The notes: generated from the sequence alone by a model not told the origin. Shown: positions 1-9,422, counted from the stretch's first letter. The stretch is DNA of 64,000 nucleotides from Candidatus Cloacimonadota bacterium (GCA_020532085.1 JAJBAV010000004.1:41835-105834); one strand, 5' to 3'. Numbers and translations: made by a program.

Positions 1-302
1 AGAATTTCCAAAACCGGCGCACCCAGGTCTTCCAATCCATCCCCTCAGAGAAATATCCGGACACCGAAGTCACCTATATCACAAACGATTACCTGCAGGC
101 TGACGGCAGCGTGTCCAACACCTTCATCTACCTGATCCGCCGGAACGGAGAACTGCGGATCGAGACCGACCAGCACGTCTGCGGCCTGTTTCCACTTGAA
201 ACCTGGCGGTACTTGCTGGAGCGAACAGGTTTTCAAATCGCGCGGGATGATTACGAAGAAAACGGAGACCAATACCCCAGCTTTTTCTGCCTGAAACCCT
301 GA
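1..302 (+). CDS. C-terminal part of a class I SAM-dependent methyltransferase (partial)
   Basis: The frame is open from base 3 with no start in the window, so only about the last 99 residues are visible; translation ends at TGA 300-302. The tail contains TDQHVCGLFPLETW followed by LLERTGF, a pattern I know from the end of small class I methyltransferases, such as those acting on sugar amines, where a late beta-hairpin follows the Rossmann fold. The SAM-binding motifs lie outside the window, so substrate and activity cannot be judged. The gene converges with the large surface-protein gene that ends at 412, and a strong palindrome separates the two. Confidence 0.5.
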   Translation, partial: NFQNRRTQVFQSIPSEKYPDTEVTYITNDYLQADGSVSNTFIYLIRRNGELRIETDQHVCGLFPLETWRYLLERTGFQIARDDYEENGDQYPSFFCLKP

Positions 303-311
303 CCGGCTCTA

Positions 312-388
312 AATATCAATACGGTATCAATACGGAATCAATACGGATTTCATCCGTAATGATTCCGTATTGATACCGTATTGATATT
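312..388. repeat. 77-nt near-perfect palindrome between convergent genes
   Basis: Bases 312-340 and 360-388 are a perfect 29-bp inverted repeat. After one A/A mismatch (341/359) the stem continues for 7 bp (342-348 with 352-358) and closes on a 3-nt loop. The left arm is built from three copies of ATCAATACGG at 315, 326 and 337, an 11-bp period; the right arm carries the complement, its first copy with one mismatch. It lies between two convergent gene ends, so it may act as a bidirectional terminator, but it has no U-tract. The helical-turn period would also suit a protein-binding site. Confidence 0.85.
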
Positions 389-411
389 GGGAGCGACCCG
401 GGATTTGGCTG

Positions 412-3400
412 TCATTTGACGATGACGAACTTGCCCACTTTGATCCTGTTGTCGGCCTTGTTTTGCACGGAGAAGAGATAGACGCCGGGGGCAATGATCT
501 GGTTGTGGCGGGAAAGCAGGTCCCAGGCGTGGATGCCGCTGGCGGAAAGGCCGTGTTCGGTGGCTTTGGAGACCGAGATCACGTCTTCCTGACAGGCTCC
601 GTCGTGATCGATCTCGCGCACGAGGTCGCCAGCCAGGGTATAAACGCGGATCACGCAGCGCGCGGGCAGGTTCACGAACCACATCCTGCGGCTTTTGTCG
701 CCGTTGGGGTCGTTGGGCCTGCGGCCGTCGAAGGCGCAGCTGCCCAGATAGGGATTGGGAACCACGTAGATGTTTTCCATGTCCTCGCGGGCCAGGGCGC
801 CGGGAAAGAAGACCAGCATGTTGGCGTCGGGATCGCGTCCGGTTTCCAGAAAATTGAGCTCGTGCACGGGAATGCCGCGATCGAAGGCAGTTACGGCCAC
901 GTAGCATTCCCTGCCCTTGGGCGGGTGCGGGATCGAAGCGTGGTAATACCTGCGGGACAAGCGTTTCTGCCTTAAAAGTGACAAGGCCGAATCATCCCCG
1001 CCTGAGCCCGGGATGGAGTTTTGGCCACCGTGCCCGGGCAGGGGGATGAGTTTTGTATCCAGGAGGGCGTCGTAGATCTCGGCGCGCATCTGGGGATGCT
1101 TGAACAACCGGGCCTGCAGGGCCAGGACCAGATCCGCCGGCGCGCCGGGATAAAGAAGGGCGATGCGCCGGGCCTCCAGTTCCAGTTCCCGGCTCCATTC
1201 CACCTCCGGCGCGTAGATGGGCCAGCCGTAAAACAGATCGTCCGGATTGGTCGCGTAGGCGTAGTTTTCGTCCAGGCAGGTGTAGAGGCCGTAAGCGTCC
1301 GAATCCTGCCAGGCATTGGGGTTGGGCAGGCCTTTGTCCACGCCGAGATAGCCGCCGTAATCCACGAAGAGCGAGTCCGCGCCGGGGCAGCTGCTGTTCA
1401 CCGCGTAATCTGAAAGGTCGCGCGGGGTTTCGGCCTTGTCCCAGCGTTCAACAAGCACCCAGTCTTCCTGCGAGCCGCTGCCGCTGCGGCTCCAGAGGCC
1501 GTAGCCCTGGAAATCGTGGCGCAGCCTGAAAGCGGTGTAGGGATTCACCCTGGCCTCGGGGTTGAAGACGAAGGTGGGATCGTTCAGCCGGGGCTGAAAC
1601 TCCTCGGGAAAGCCGCTCCAGTCCACCCAGAGGGGATCGCTGTCCAGGCCGGGCCGGAAATTCGGACCGGAGGGGTCCTGCCAGCCGATGTCATCACTGC
1701 CCACGGTCATGGGATCGTAGCTGAATTCGCCGCGGTTATCCCAGTAAAGGTCGATGCTGTTGCCGTTGTCCGCCAGTTCGGCAAAGAGTTTGGGGATGGC
1801 CGGCGGTTCGGGTGGGCTGTAGTGGGGAAAAGTGTCCGGAAGCACCACCGTAACAAGGGTTTGGGCGCGTCCGTAGATCTCCATGGCCCAGCGCGCCGTG
1901 CGTTTCAGTTCCTCCATCGTCTCGCCGGGAAACAGCGCCACCACGATCTTCATGGTCTTGCCCGGAGCCAGGTCCCAGCGTTTGTGGTAAACGCCCCCTT
2001 CGATCTCGTTGAAGTCCGAGCTGCCGGGTTGCGCGCCGTAAAAAGCAAAGAGGAAGCGGGTGTCCGTGGGGGTGGGCTGCACGAATTCCATCTGCTCCAG
2101 CGCTTCCGGGCGCAGGGGCTGGAAGTTCGTGGGATTGGGATTGCGGCCCGTGAGCAGCCAGTATTTTTCGTTGGCGGTGAGCCGGGGGGCATAGTTGAAG
2201 GAAAGGGGATCGGCGTCGTGCGGTCCGTTCACGCCGCTCCAATACCAGCAGTGAAAGCGGAGCAGATCGGGGTCCGGAGTGCAAACCCGGGCGCCCATGA
2301 TGCCGCAGGTGAGTCCGCCATCGAAATCGGCGTCGCGCGTGAAGGCAAATTCGTAGCCCACACCCTTCACATAGCCGGAAATGTCGTCGCTGGCCTTTTC
2401 CCCGCCCATCACCTGCGGCCCGCAGTCCGAATCCACGTAGATGCCCATACAGCAGTCGAACAGCGTGTCCCGGGTGGCGAGGTTCATGTTGGTGATGTCA
2501 AACTCGATGTAAACCAAGTTCTTGATGTAGTCGTAGCTCCACTGGTAGGACATCTGCCGCACCCGGATATTCAGGGGATAATGCCGGTTTTGGCCGCGGC
2601 TGATGCCCAGATCCCTGTCTCCGGGTGTGCCAAAGGGACAGTAGTCGTAATAGTAAGAGATGAAATCCTGCTCGGAAACCGGGGCCCCGTCTTCATCCAC
2701 CTGGCCGTCGGAATCGTCGTCGCAGGGCTGGGCGAAGTTGTAGGAGGCGTTGCTGAGGTCGCTCAGGTCCATAAAGCCCAGGGGAAACCAGATCTCGGAA
2801 TTGAAGCCGGAGGTGATGGCTTCGTAGTTATCCGTCTGATGGATGCGCAAACCGCCGAAAGCGCTGAACTGGCGGGGAAGTTCGTCCGCGCCGCGCAGGG
2901 GAAAGCTGTAGCCGATGAAATCTTCATCGATGACGCCGTCGCCGTCGTCATCCTCCCCGCGTTTGTGATAGCGGCTGCTGGCGGTGATGATCTGGTCGGT
3001 GGAGTTGCAGGCCAGATAGAGGTCCTGAACGTCCGGGTTGCCAGCCACCAGAGGGTTGTAAGCCGGCAGGAGTTCATGCACGTTGAGCACGCTGTCCTCG
3101 CCGATCGTGACCAGGGTGTCCACCACCGGCACCATCCAGGGTTGCCAGTCCGGGCTTCCTTCCGCCACCGTGCCGGAGCTGTCCGCGCTGGGATGCAGCG
3201 ACTGCCAGTACAGTCTGCGCCCGGCTTCGTCCCGGCGGTATTTTTTGGCCCCAAACCACAAGCTGCCCTGAAAGAGATAATCCACTCCGCTGCCGCCAGG
3301 GTATTCCAGGGATGGATACTGCTCGCCAGTGGCCCCGCCACTGCCGAAATAGCCGAAATTGCTCACCCGCAGCCAGATGTTGCCCACATTGTGATACCGG

Positions 3401-3513
3401 GATGTGTCCAGCCTCTTCACGCTGTCCGCGCGCTCCTTACCCAAACCTGCCAAACGGCCAAAAGCCAGCAGCAGGGCCAGGATGAGCATCAGAGTGGCTG
3501 TGCGTGGGCGCAT
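412..3513 (-). CDS. Large secreted surface protein with C-terminal FlgD/type IX-like sorting domain
   Basis: The start is set at the ATG at 3513 because GGGGAG lies just upstream; the ATGs at 3516 and 3525 are alternatives. The product is about 1033 residues and begins with a signal peptide (MRPRTATLMLILALLLAFG). Two aspartate-rich, calcium-binding-like loops occur near residues 186 and 263 (DDDGDGVIDEDF and DDDSDGQVDEDG). The last ~125 residues begin VVPNPYLG and contain WFVNLPARCVIRVYTLAGDL, WDL and IAPGVYLF, the pattern of FlgD-like Ig domains that serve as C-terminal sorting or anchoring modules in FCB bacteria. The middle is not recognised. It is probably exported and displayed at the cell surface. 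It is divergent from purA; a TTGACA (3570-3565, minus) lies upstream without a clear -10. Confidence 0.7.
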   Translation of the reverse strand: MRPRTATLMLILALLLAFGRLAGLGKERADSVKRLDTSRYHNVGNIWLRVSNFGYFGSGGATGEQYPSLEYPGGSGVDYLFQGSLWFGAKKYRRDEAGRRLYWQSLHPSADSSGTVAEGSPDWQPWMVPVVDTLVTIGEDSVLNVHELLPAYNPLVAGNPDVQDLYLACNSTDQIITASSRYHKRGEDDDGDGVIDEDFIGYSFPLRGADELPRQFSAFGGLRIHQTDNYEAITSGFNSEIWFPLGFMDLSDLSNASYNFAQPCDDDSDGQVDEDGAPVSEQDFISYYYDYCPFGTPGDRDLGISRGQNRHYPLNIRVRQMSYQWSYDYIKNLVYIEFDITNMNLATRDTLFDCCMGIYVDSDCGPQVMGGEKASDDISGYVKGVGYEFAFTRDADFDGGLTCGIMGARVCTPDPDLLRFHCWYWSGVNGPHDADPLSFNYAPRLTANEKYWLLTGRNPNPTNFQPLRPEALEQMEFVQPTPTDTRFLFAFYGAQPGSSDFNEIEGGVYHKRWDLAPGKTMKIVVALFPGETMEELKRTARWAMEIYGRAQTLVTVVLPDTFPHYSPPEPPAIPKLFAELADNGNSIDLYWDNRGEFSYDPMTVGSDDIGWQDPSGPNFRPGLDSDPLWVDWSGFPEEFQPRLNDPTFVFNPEARVNPYTAFRLRHDFQGYGLWSRSGSGSQEDWVLVERWDKAETPRDLSDYAVNSSCPGADSLFVDYGGYLGVDKGLPNPNAWQDSDAYGLYTCLDENYAYATNPDDLFYGWPIYAPEVEWSRELELEARRIALLYPGAPADLVLALQARLFKHPQMRAEIYDALLDTKLIPLPGHGGQNSIPGSGGDDSALSLLRQKRLSRRYYHASIPHPPKGRECYVAVTAFDRGIPVHELNFLETGRDPDANMLVFFPGALAREDMENIYVVPNPYLGSCAFDGRRPNDPNGDKSRRMWFVNLPARCVIRVYTLAGDLVREIDHDGACQEDVISVSKATEHGLSASGIHAWDLLSRHNQIIAPGVYLFSVQNKADNRIKVGKFVIVK

Positions 3514-3672
3514 CATTCTCCCCATGGCCAATGTTTGGTTCACATTTGAGAAATATCCAATATATGTCAAGGTAAATCCCGGCCCTGCCAAATCCGGTAC
3601 GGGATCCCAGTCCGTAAAACGAATCCGGGGTTGTGGTTGGCCGGGACACGCGCATCGGGGCCAAGAAATAAT

Positions 3673-3701
3673 TTGACAGAAAAACATCCGGGTAAAATAA
3701 T
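3673..3701 (+). promoter_or_regulatory. Sigma70-type promoter for purA
   Basis: A perfect TTGACA (3673-3678), a 17-bp spacer and AATAAT (3696-3701, 5 of 6 to consensus) lie 27 bp upstream of the purA start, which follows AAGGGAG. This is the best-matched promoter in the window. Confidence 0.65.
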
Positions 3702-3728
3702 GCCTTTACGAACGCAAGGGAGCGATAA

Positions 3729-4982
3729 ATGAGTTCATTAACGGTGCTGGGCTGCATGTGGGGTGACGAGGGCAAAGCGAAGATCGTCGATTTTTTGGGC
3801 GCGGACGCCGATGTGGTGGCGCGTTTTCAGGGCGGGGCGAATGCCGGACACACGATAGTTTTGAACGAAGCCAAATATGTATTTCACACGGTGCCTTCGG
3901 GCATCCTCTATCCCAAGGCCAGATGCGTGATCGGCGCCGGCACGGTGATCGATCCCCACGGCCTGCGCGAAGAGATGAAGGCGCTGATGAGCCAGGGCAT
4001 AGATTTTGGCGGCCGGATGTTCATCGATGTCCGCGCCGGGCTGGTGCTGCCGCTGCACAAAGAACTGGACGGCAGCACGGAAGAGGAATTGGGCGCCAGC
4101 AAGATCGGCACCACAGGCAAGGGGATCGGCCCCGCCTACGCGGATCAGGCGGCCCGCAGCGGCCTGCGCTTCGGAGACCTGGGCCATCCTGACTGGCTGA
4201 AGCAGCGCCTGATCAGCCTTTACGCCTTTCATGACCTTGAGCCCCGCGATCTGGCAGGCGAGCTGAAGCAGCTTGCAGACGTGTGGGATTTTCTCAAGCC
4301 CTATGCCGCCCAGGCGGATGAACTGGTGCGCGCTTCTTACCTGGCCGGCGCATCCGTCCTGTTCGAGGGCGCCCAGGGCACGCTGCTGGACCTCACTTAC
4401 GGCACCTATCCCTATGTAACGTCGTCACATACCACCACCGGTGGGGCCAGCACGGGCATCGGTTTTCCCCCGCGCTGGCTGGACAAGATCCTGGGAGTTT
4501 ACAAAGCCTACGCCACCCGGGTGGGGGAAGGGCCTTTTCCCACCGAACTTTTCGACGCCACCGCCGAGCGCATCCGCACAGTGGGCAACGAGTTCGGCGC
4601 CACCACCGGCCGGCCCAGAAGAATAGGCTGGTTCGATGCCGTGGCCGCCAAATACACCGCCGCCCTGAACGGCCTGGACGCAATGGCCCTGACACTTTTG
4701 GACGTGCTGAGCGGCTTGCCGGAACTTAAGATCTGCACCGGTTACTGGCTGGACGGCAAGAAACTGCCCGGTTACGCGCCCCATCCGCTGGACCTGGAAC
4801 GGCTGGAGCCAGAATACCTCAGCTTGCCGGGTTGGGAAGCCGATCTTGGCAAAATCCGCAGCCTCTCCCGCCTGCCCAGGGCGGCCAAGGATTATCTGGA
4901 GGCGGTCCAGGACCTCGTGGAAGTTCCCATCAAGCTGGTATCGGTGGGCAAGGACCGCACTCAAACCATTGTTGTAAAGTGA
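3729..4982 (+). CDS. purA: Adenylosuccinate synthase
   Basis: This 417-residue protein catalyses the GTP-dependent joining of IMP and aspartate to adenylosuccinate, the first committed step from IMP to AMP, in the cytoplasm. The N-terminus carries the GTP-binding loop GDEGKAKIVDFL and the catalytic stretch RFQGGANAGHTIV; later parts hold TTGKGIGPAYADQ, FEGAQGTLLDLTYGTYPYVTSS and GATTGRPRR (IMP and base recognition), all in family order. Length is close to the usual ~430. The ATG follows AAGGGAG at good spacing and a strong TTGACA promoter. It is the first gene of a long plus-strand run, and the next gene starts 17 bp after its stop. Confidence 0.96.
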   Translation: MSSLTVLGCMWGDEGKAKIVDFLGADADVVARFQGGANAGHTIVLNEAKYVFHTVPSGILYPKARCVIGAGTVIDPHGLREEMKALMSQGIDFGGRMFIDVRAGLVLPLHKELDGSTEEELGASKIGTTGKGIGPAYADQAARSGLRFGDLGHPDWLKQRLISLYAFHDLEPRDLAGELKQLADVWDFLKPYAAQADELVRASYLAGASVLFEGAQGTLLDLTYGTYPYVTSSHTTTGGASTGIGFPPRWLDKILGVYKAYATRVGEGPFPTELFDATAERIRTVGNEFGATTGRPRRIGWFDAVAAKYTAALNGLDAMALTLLDVLSGLPELKICTGYWLDGKKLPGYAPHPLDLERLEPEYLSLPGWEADLGKIRSLSRLPRAAKDYLEAVQDLVEVPIKLVSVGKDRTQTIVVK

Positions 4983-4999
4983 TATAAGGAGATTATGCC

Positions 5000-6199
5000 A
5001 TGTGCAGGAACCTGATCTTTCTGCTTGTGCTGGGATTGCTGGGCACGGCCCTTGGCGCCCAGGCCCCGGATACTTTGACCTTTCCCCAGCCCCAATATGT
5101 GAACCCCATCTTCGACAGTTTTACGCGCAACTACATCTCCACCAGCGCGATGGGCCGCGGTCACACCGGCCTGGCCATCCCCGGAGGAGTGGACAACGTG
5201 CTCAAAAACCCCGCTGGCTACCGTCCGGACAAGGCATCCCTGCATCTGGAACTGCTGGTGAAGCCGCCGGTGGACAGCGATATCTATGCCATGGCGGACA
5301 CTTCCGTTTACTACCAGATGACCAATGAGACCATGAACTCGCCCGTGCCCGTGGGGATCATCGGCGGAGGTGGCAGGATCGGCCCCAATTTCACTTACGG
5401 CCTGCTTTACAGCCTGCCCAAGACCATCAAGGTGGACAATTTCGGCGTGGAGATCAACATGGGCTACGGCCTCATCCAGCGCTATCCCAGCTTTTACCTG
5501 AACCAGATCACAGCCAACGCCGCCTGGCACAAGGACGATTTCCACGTGGGACTGAATCTGCACAACCAGATCTATCATCTGGGCGATGTGACCTTCCTGC
5601 GTTCCTTCGAGCGCATCAGAGACACCAAGTATGTGCTGAGGCCCCAGCTGGGGCTGCTTTACAGCGGCGAGACCCTCAGCGCCGGACTCAGCGTGGTGCC
5701 GCAGCAGAATGTGGACTGGGACCTCAAATTCGCCAGTTACGAGACCCGCCTGCCCCTCAATCTGGCCATCGGCATGGCTTACGGCAAAAACGACGCCTTC
5801 CTCACCGCCGAACTCGACTTTGAGCAATGCAGCGCCATCAGCCCCGCCTTCAGGGATCGCTACACCATTCACGTGGGCGCGGAAAAGACCATCCGCCGCT
5901 ACACCTACCGGGCAGGATACATGTACCATCCGCAGGTGTGGGTCGGGGATTTTCTGATCCCCGACGCCGCTTCGGACACCCTCTCCATCTGGTGGAACGC
6001 CGTGTTGCCCCAGGGCCAGGTGGGCAAAAACAACCAGCATATCCTCACGCTGGGCAGTTCCTGGAGCCATCCGGACGTGAGGGTGAACCTCGCCGGCCTG
6101 ATCGACGTGGCCGGACAGGCCCCCGTAGCCCAGGTGAGCTTTTCCGTGGACCTCTTTTTCAGCGCCTTCAAGCGCAAGAACTTCCTCTACTTCGACTGA
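5000..6199 (+). CDS. Putative outer-membrane beta-barrel protein (PorV/FadL-like)
   Basis: The 399-residue product starts with a signal peptide ending near ALGAQA, followed by long alternating hydrophobic/polar strands (for example YGLLYSLPKTIKV and VGAEKTIRRYTYRAGYMY), as in membrane barrels. The segment AMGRGHTGLAIPGGVDNVLKNPAGY resembles the N-terminus of PorV/FadL/OMPP1-type porins of the FCB group, in which GxG-NPAG follows the signal peptide. The C-terminus ends in an aromatic residue close to the end (FLYFD). An AAGGAG site precedes the ATG. The stop overlaps the start of the DUF362 gene, so the two are translationally coupled. Its cargo or substrate is unknown. Confidence 0.6.
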   Translation: MCRNLIFLLVLGLLGTALGAQAPDTLTFPQPQYVNPIFDSFTRNYISTSAMGRGHTGLAIPGGVDNVLKNPAGYRPDKASLHLELLVKPPVDSDIYAMADTSVYYQMTNETMNSPVPVGIIGGGGRIGPNFTYGLLYSLPKTIKVDNFGVEINMGYGLIQRYPSFYLNQITANAAWHKDDFHVGLNLHNQIYHLGDVTFLRSFERIRDTKYVLRPQLGLLYSGETLSAGLSVVPQQNVDWDLKFASYETRLPLNLAIGMAYGKNDAFLTAELDFEQCSAISPAFRDRYTIHVGAEKTIRRYTYRAGYMYHPQVWVGDFLIPDAASDTLSIWWNAVLPQGQVGKNNQHILTLGSSWSHPDVRVNLAGLIDVAGQAPVAQVSFSVDLFFSAFKRKNFLYFD

Positions 6200-7323
6200 T
6201 GCCCAAAGTTCAGATCCGCAAGATAGAAACCTACGACCTACCGCAGCTTGAGGCCGCGGTGGGAGATTTTCTGGGCCAGGCGAACCGCCTGAGGATCAAG
6301 CGCAGCAAGCGGGTGTTGCTGAAACCCAATCTGCTGGGCGCTTTTCCACCCGAGCGGGCCGTTACCACCCATCCCGTGCTGCTGGAAGCCCTGATCCACC
6401 ACTTTCTGGAACTGGGCAAAGAGGTGTGGATCGGCGACAGTCCCGGCGGCACGGCCAATGTGGAGCAGGTCTGGAAAGTCTGCGGACTCAGCGATCTGGC
6501 CCAGCGCTACCCCGTGAAACTGGTCAATCTTTCCACCGCCGGCTACCGCGAACTCCAGTGGGAGGGAATCCCCGTGAAGATCTCCGAGGTCTTCTGGCAA
6601 TGCGGGATCGTGATCAACATCGCCAAATACAAGACTCACGGCCTGGTGGGCTTCACCGGCGCTCTGAAGAATCTCTATGGCCTGGTGCCAGGCCTCGTGA
6701 AATCTGATTATCATGGCCGCTATCCCAACTCAGTGGATTTCTCCCATCTGCTGCTGGCGCTCTACGGACTCACGCGCGCCCGGCTTTCCTACAGCTTCAT
6801 CGACGGGATCCTGGGCATGAACGGCATCGGCCCCTCTGGTGGACGGGCCAGGAATTTCGGCCTGCTGCTGGGTTCGCGCTCCGTATCCTCCCTGGATTTT
6901 GCCGCCGCGAGGATGATGGGCTTCCGCCTCGACGACGTTCCCTACCTCAGCGAAGCGCTGCAGATGGACGGAGTGCTGCCCTCCCGGGTGCACGTGCCCA
7001 CCAGTTTCCGCGATTTCACGCTGCCGGACGTGGACATCCGGGCCGTGAAATACAGCTACCGCGTGCTCCGCCGCGTGCCCCGCTTCGCCCACCATCTGGT
7101 GCAGCGTTATTACGGCAAAAGGCCCGTGATCAGCAATCGCTGCCAGAAATGCGGCATCTGCGTGAAAAGCTGCCCCGTGCAGGCCATTTCTGCCCCCAGC
7201 AAATTCACCCTGCCCGCCATCGACCCCCGCAAGTGCATCAAATGCATGTGCTGCCACGAGATGTGTCCCCATGGCGCGGTAGACATCCACAAAACCTTTC
7301 TCACCAGGATCATTGAAAAATGA
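6199..7323 (+). CDS. DUF362 protein with C-terminal 2x[4Fe-4S] ferredoxin domain
   Basis: The ATG at 6199 overlaps the upstream TGA, giving a 374-residue protein. Residues ~30-270 match the DUF362 fold (KRVLLKPNLLG, VWIGDSPGG, NIAKYKTHGLVGFTGALKNLYGLVPG, DGILGMNGIGPSGG). The tail carries two cysteine clusters, CQKCGICVKSCP and CIKCMCCHEMCP, typical of a bacterial-type ferredoxin binding two 4Fe-4S clusters. Proteins of this build are common in anaerobes and are assumed to carry electrons or assist metallo-enzyme assembly; the exact reaction is unknown. It overlaps the downstream divIC-like gene by four bases (ATGA). Confidence 0.85.
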   Translation: MPKVQIRKIETYDLPQLEAAVGDFLGQANRLRIKRSKRVLLKPNLLGAFPPERAVTTHPVLLEALIHHFLELGKEVWIGDSPGGTANVEQVWKVCGLSDLAQRYPVKLVNLSTAGYRELQWEGIPVKISEVFWQCGIVINIAKYKTHGLVGFTGALKNLYGLVPGLVKSDYHGRYPNSVDFSHLLLALYGLTRARLSYSFIDGILGMNGIGPSGGRARNFGLLLGSRSVSSLDFAAARMMGFRLDDVPYLSEALQMDGVLPSRVHVPTSFRDFTLPDVDIRAVKYSYRVLRRVPRFAHHLVQRYYGKRPVISNRCQKCGICVKSCPVQAISAPSKFTLPAIDPRKCIKCMCCHEMCPHGAVDIHKTFLTRIIEK

Positions 7324-7664
7324 AAAAACAACAGCCCAAGCACAAAGCCCTGTTCAACCTCATCTACCTGGTCCTGTTCCTATTCATCCTCAGTTGGATC
7401 GTGTTCTGGGGTAGCAACAGCTTTTACCAGAAATGGCGCCTGCAGCAAAGCGCCAGCAAAAAAGAGAAGCTGGTGGAGGCCCTGGAGGCGCAGAACGACA
7501 GCCTGAAGCAGGAAAACCAACGGCTTAAGACCGATCCGGAGGAGCGCAAACGCGCCATCCGTGCCGCGCAGGGCATCTACGCAGAAGACGAAACCGCCTA
7601 TATTTTCAAACCGGCCCAGGGCGACAGCATGGCCAGGCCGGGCAAAAAAGCCGGAGACAAGTGA
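7320..7664 (+). CDS. FtsB/DivIC-like septum formation initiator family protein
   Basis: This 114-residue bitopic membrane protein has a short basic cytoplasmic tail, one transmembrane helix at residues ~12-31 (NLIYLVLFLFILSWIVFW) and a coiled coil at ~38-70 with heptads (KEKLVEALEAQNDSLKQENQRL). This is the architecture of FtsB/DivIC, which join FtsL and FtsQ/DivIB in the divisome. The C-terminal residues containing GIYAEDETAYIFKP resemble the conserved tail of the DivIC family. It overlaps the DUF362 gene by ATGA. Any short membrane coiled-coil protein is an alternative, but the tail favours DivIC. Confidence 0.75.
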   Translation: MKKQQPKHKALFNLIYLVLFLFILSWIVFWGSNSFYQKWRLQQSASKKEKLVEALEAQNDSLKQENQRLKTDPEERKRAIRAAQGIYAEDETAYIFKPAQGDSMARPGKKAGDK

Positions 7665-7718
7665 AGCCGTGCCTGGATCTTGCCGGATAGCTGAACCGCG
7701 CCGCCACTGGGAGACTGG

Positions 7719-9377
7719 ATGACCGACGGGACTGACGGCCACGCGCCCGCTCCGGTGAGCCGGCGACGCAAAAAAAGCCTGCGCGAGATGCTGGCCCTGC
7801 TGCTGGATTCCAGCGGACCCCAGCGCGAATATCTGATCAACATAATCCTGGCCCAAAGCTCCGGTGAACCCGGCCGCGAACCTTCCCTGCGCGAAAACCG
7901 CGCCCGCTGCGCCAACATCCAGGAACAACTGGTGGGGCTCCTGCGCGCCGAAGCGGATGCCGGACCGGGACAGTTACTGCCCTTTTTCAAGCATCTGGAC
8001 AACTTTCCCCTCGACCCGGAACATGAGCTCCCCGCCGCCCTGAGCCAGATCTTTCCCCTTGGCCCCGGAGAAACCGAGAAAAAGCTCTTCCACCGCCTGG
8101 AACTCTTTTGGCTGCTTACCCTGATGGGCGACCTGGACAGCGCCCGTCCCCTGCGCAAAGAGCTGGAGCCCCAGGTCTCGCTTCAGCAGCCGCGCCTCTA
8201 CATCATCTGGCTGCTTTCCCTGGCCCGCATTCTCCAGAAACGGGGAAAACGCCTCAGCTTCAGTTCCCTGTGGCTGAACCTGATCTGTGAATACCACCGC
8301 CTGGACGGGCCCGCCACCGCCCTCTACCTGATCCTCAGATGGGTTAGGATGCTCAGTTGGGGCCGCGACACCGCCCTCCGCAAGCAGGTGCTACAGAAGT
8401 TTGGCGCCCGGCTGCGCCAGAGGAATGACCTCCTCTCCGCCACCCTGCTCTACGAACTTTTCAACCAGGAACACCGCCACGCCAACCCCGGCGAAAAGAT
8501 GCTCTACACCAGGCTTTTACTTCACCACCCCTCCTCCCTGCTGAGCGTGCAGCAGCTGCTGTATCTCCACTTCTTTGCCGGAAACTACCTCTCCGCAGTG
8601 AAAGCCAGCATTCCCCAGTCCATTCGCGAATTTCAGCACTCGAACTACTATCTGCACAAAAGCTGGTCCTACCTGCAAAACCTTTCCTTCTTCCTGCGCG
8701 CCAACCTCCACGACGAACAGTACGCCCGCGCCATGACCTATCTCCAGCAGCGAGTGGTGGAACTGGGCAGCCAGATCAGCCTGCAAAACAACGCCTACGT
8801 GGAAACCCTGCACGAAAACTACAGCACCATCAAAACCCTGCTGCGCCAGGTGGAGGAACTCTCGATCACGGACAACCTCACCGGCCTGAAAAACCGCCGC
8901 TACCTGGCCAACAACCTCTACCACGCCTTTCAGCTGGCCGCCCGCCACAAGGTGCCTGTCTGCCTGGCCATCCTCGACATCGATTTTTTCAAGAGCGTGA
9001 ACGACCGCCTGGGCCATCCCGCCGGCGACCAGGTGCTGAAAAGCCTGGCCCGGTTGCTGCTTTCCTCCTTCCGCAAGAGCGATGCCGTGATCCGCTACGG
9101 CGGCGAGGAATTCCTGCTCGTGCTCTTCGACGTTAGCCAGGAACGCATGGAAGCCCTGATGAACGAATTGCGCCACAAAGTGGCGAGCCACCGTTTCAGC
9201 TGGCAGGGCAACCCCATCCGCATCAGCGTGAGCATCGGCTGGGCCACCACCAATCAAGCCTGCCTCAGCCAGAGTGATCTGGATGAACAGATCGCCCGCA
9301 TTGACGCCGCGCTCTACACCGCCAAAAACACCGGTCGCGACCAGGTGGTCCGCGCCCCGGACCGATTTCCTGCTTGA
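7719..9377 (+). CDS. GGDEF-domain diguanylate cyclase
   Basis: The 552-residue product has a helical N-terminal half of ~370 residues without recognised motifs, possibly TPR-like, and no transmembrane helix. A complete GGDEF domain follows (residues ~380-545), opening with DNLTGLKNRRYL. The active site reads GGEEF at 461-465, and the RKSD at 452-455 is the RxxD inhibitory site, five residues before the active-site motif. It should therefore make cyclic di-GMP from GTP with product inhibition. A GGGAG ribosome site precedes the ATG. The input signal is unknown. Cyclic di-GMP commonly governs pili, and a pilus operon lies elsewhere in the window. Confidence 0.9.
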   Translation: MTDGTDGHAPAPVSRRRKKSLREMLALLLDSSGPQREYLINIILAQSSGEPGREPSLRENRARCANIQEQLVGLLRAEADAGPGQLLPFFKHLDNFPLDPEHELPAALSQIFPLGPGETEKKLFHRLELFWLLTLMGDLDSARPLRKELEPQVSLQQPRLYIIWLLSLARILQKRGKRLSFSSLWLNLICEYHRLDGPATALYLILRWVRMLSWGRDTALRKQVLQKFGARLRQRNDLLSATLLYELFNQEHRHANPGEKMLYTRLLLHHPSSLLSVQQLLYLHFFAGNYLSAVKASIPQSIREFQHSNYYLHKSWSYLQNLSFFLRANLHDEQYARAMTYLQQRVVELGSQISLQNNAYVETLHENYSTIKTLLRQVEELSITDNLTGLKNRRYLANNLYHAFQLAARHKVPVCLAILDIDFFKSVNDRLGHPAGDQVLKSLARLLLSSFRKSDAVIRYGGEEFLLVLFDVSQERMEALMNELRHKVASHRFSWQGNPIRISVSIGWATTNQACLSQSDLDEQIARIDAALYTAKNTGRDQVVRAPDRFPA

Positions 9378-9402
9378 CAGCTTTGCCCACCGCATTTTTT
9401 GT
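9373..9402 (+). promoter_or_regulatory. Candidate promoter upstream of the ABC ATPase gene
   Basis: CTTGACAG at 9373-9380 gives a perfect -35 hexamer immediately after the diguanylate cyclase stop, but the T-rich stretch where a -10 should lie has no good TATAAT match. The octamer recurs upstream of several genes in the window. Confidence 0.35.
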
Positions 9403-9422
9403 TTGCCCAAAGGAGTATTCAG

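Noticed and set aside
1516..3549. Long open frame (677 codons) on the plus strand, opposite the surface protein
   Set aside because: It is the antisense shadow of a GC-rich gene: composition is dominated by Gly/Ala/Val/His, no domain is visible, and there is no ribosome site; the minus frame has a signal peptide and a sorting domain.
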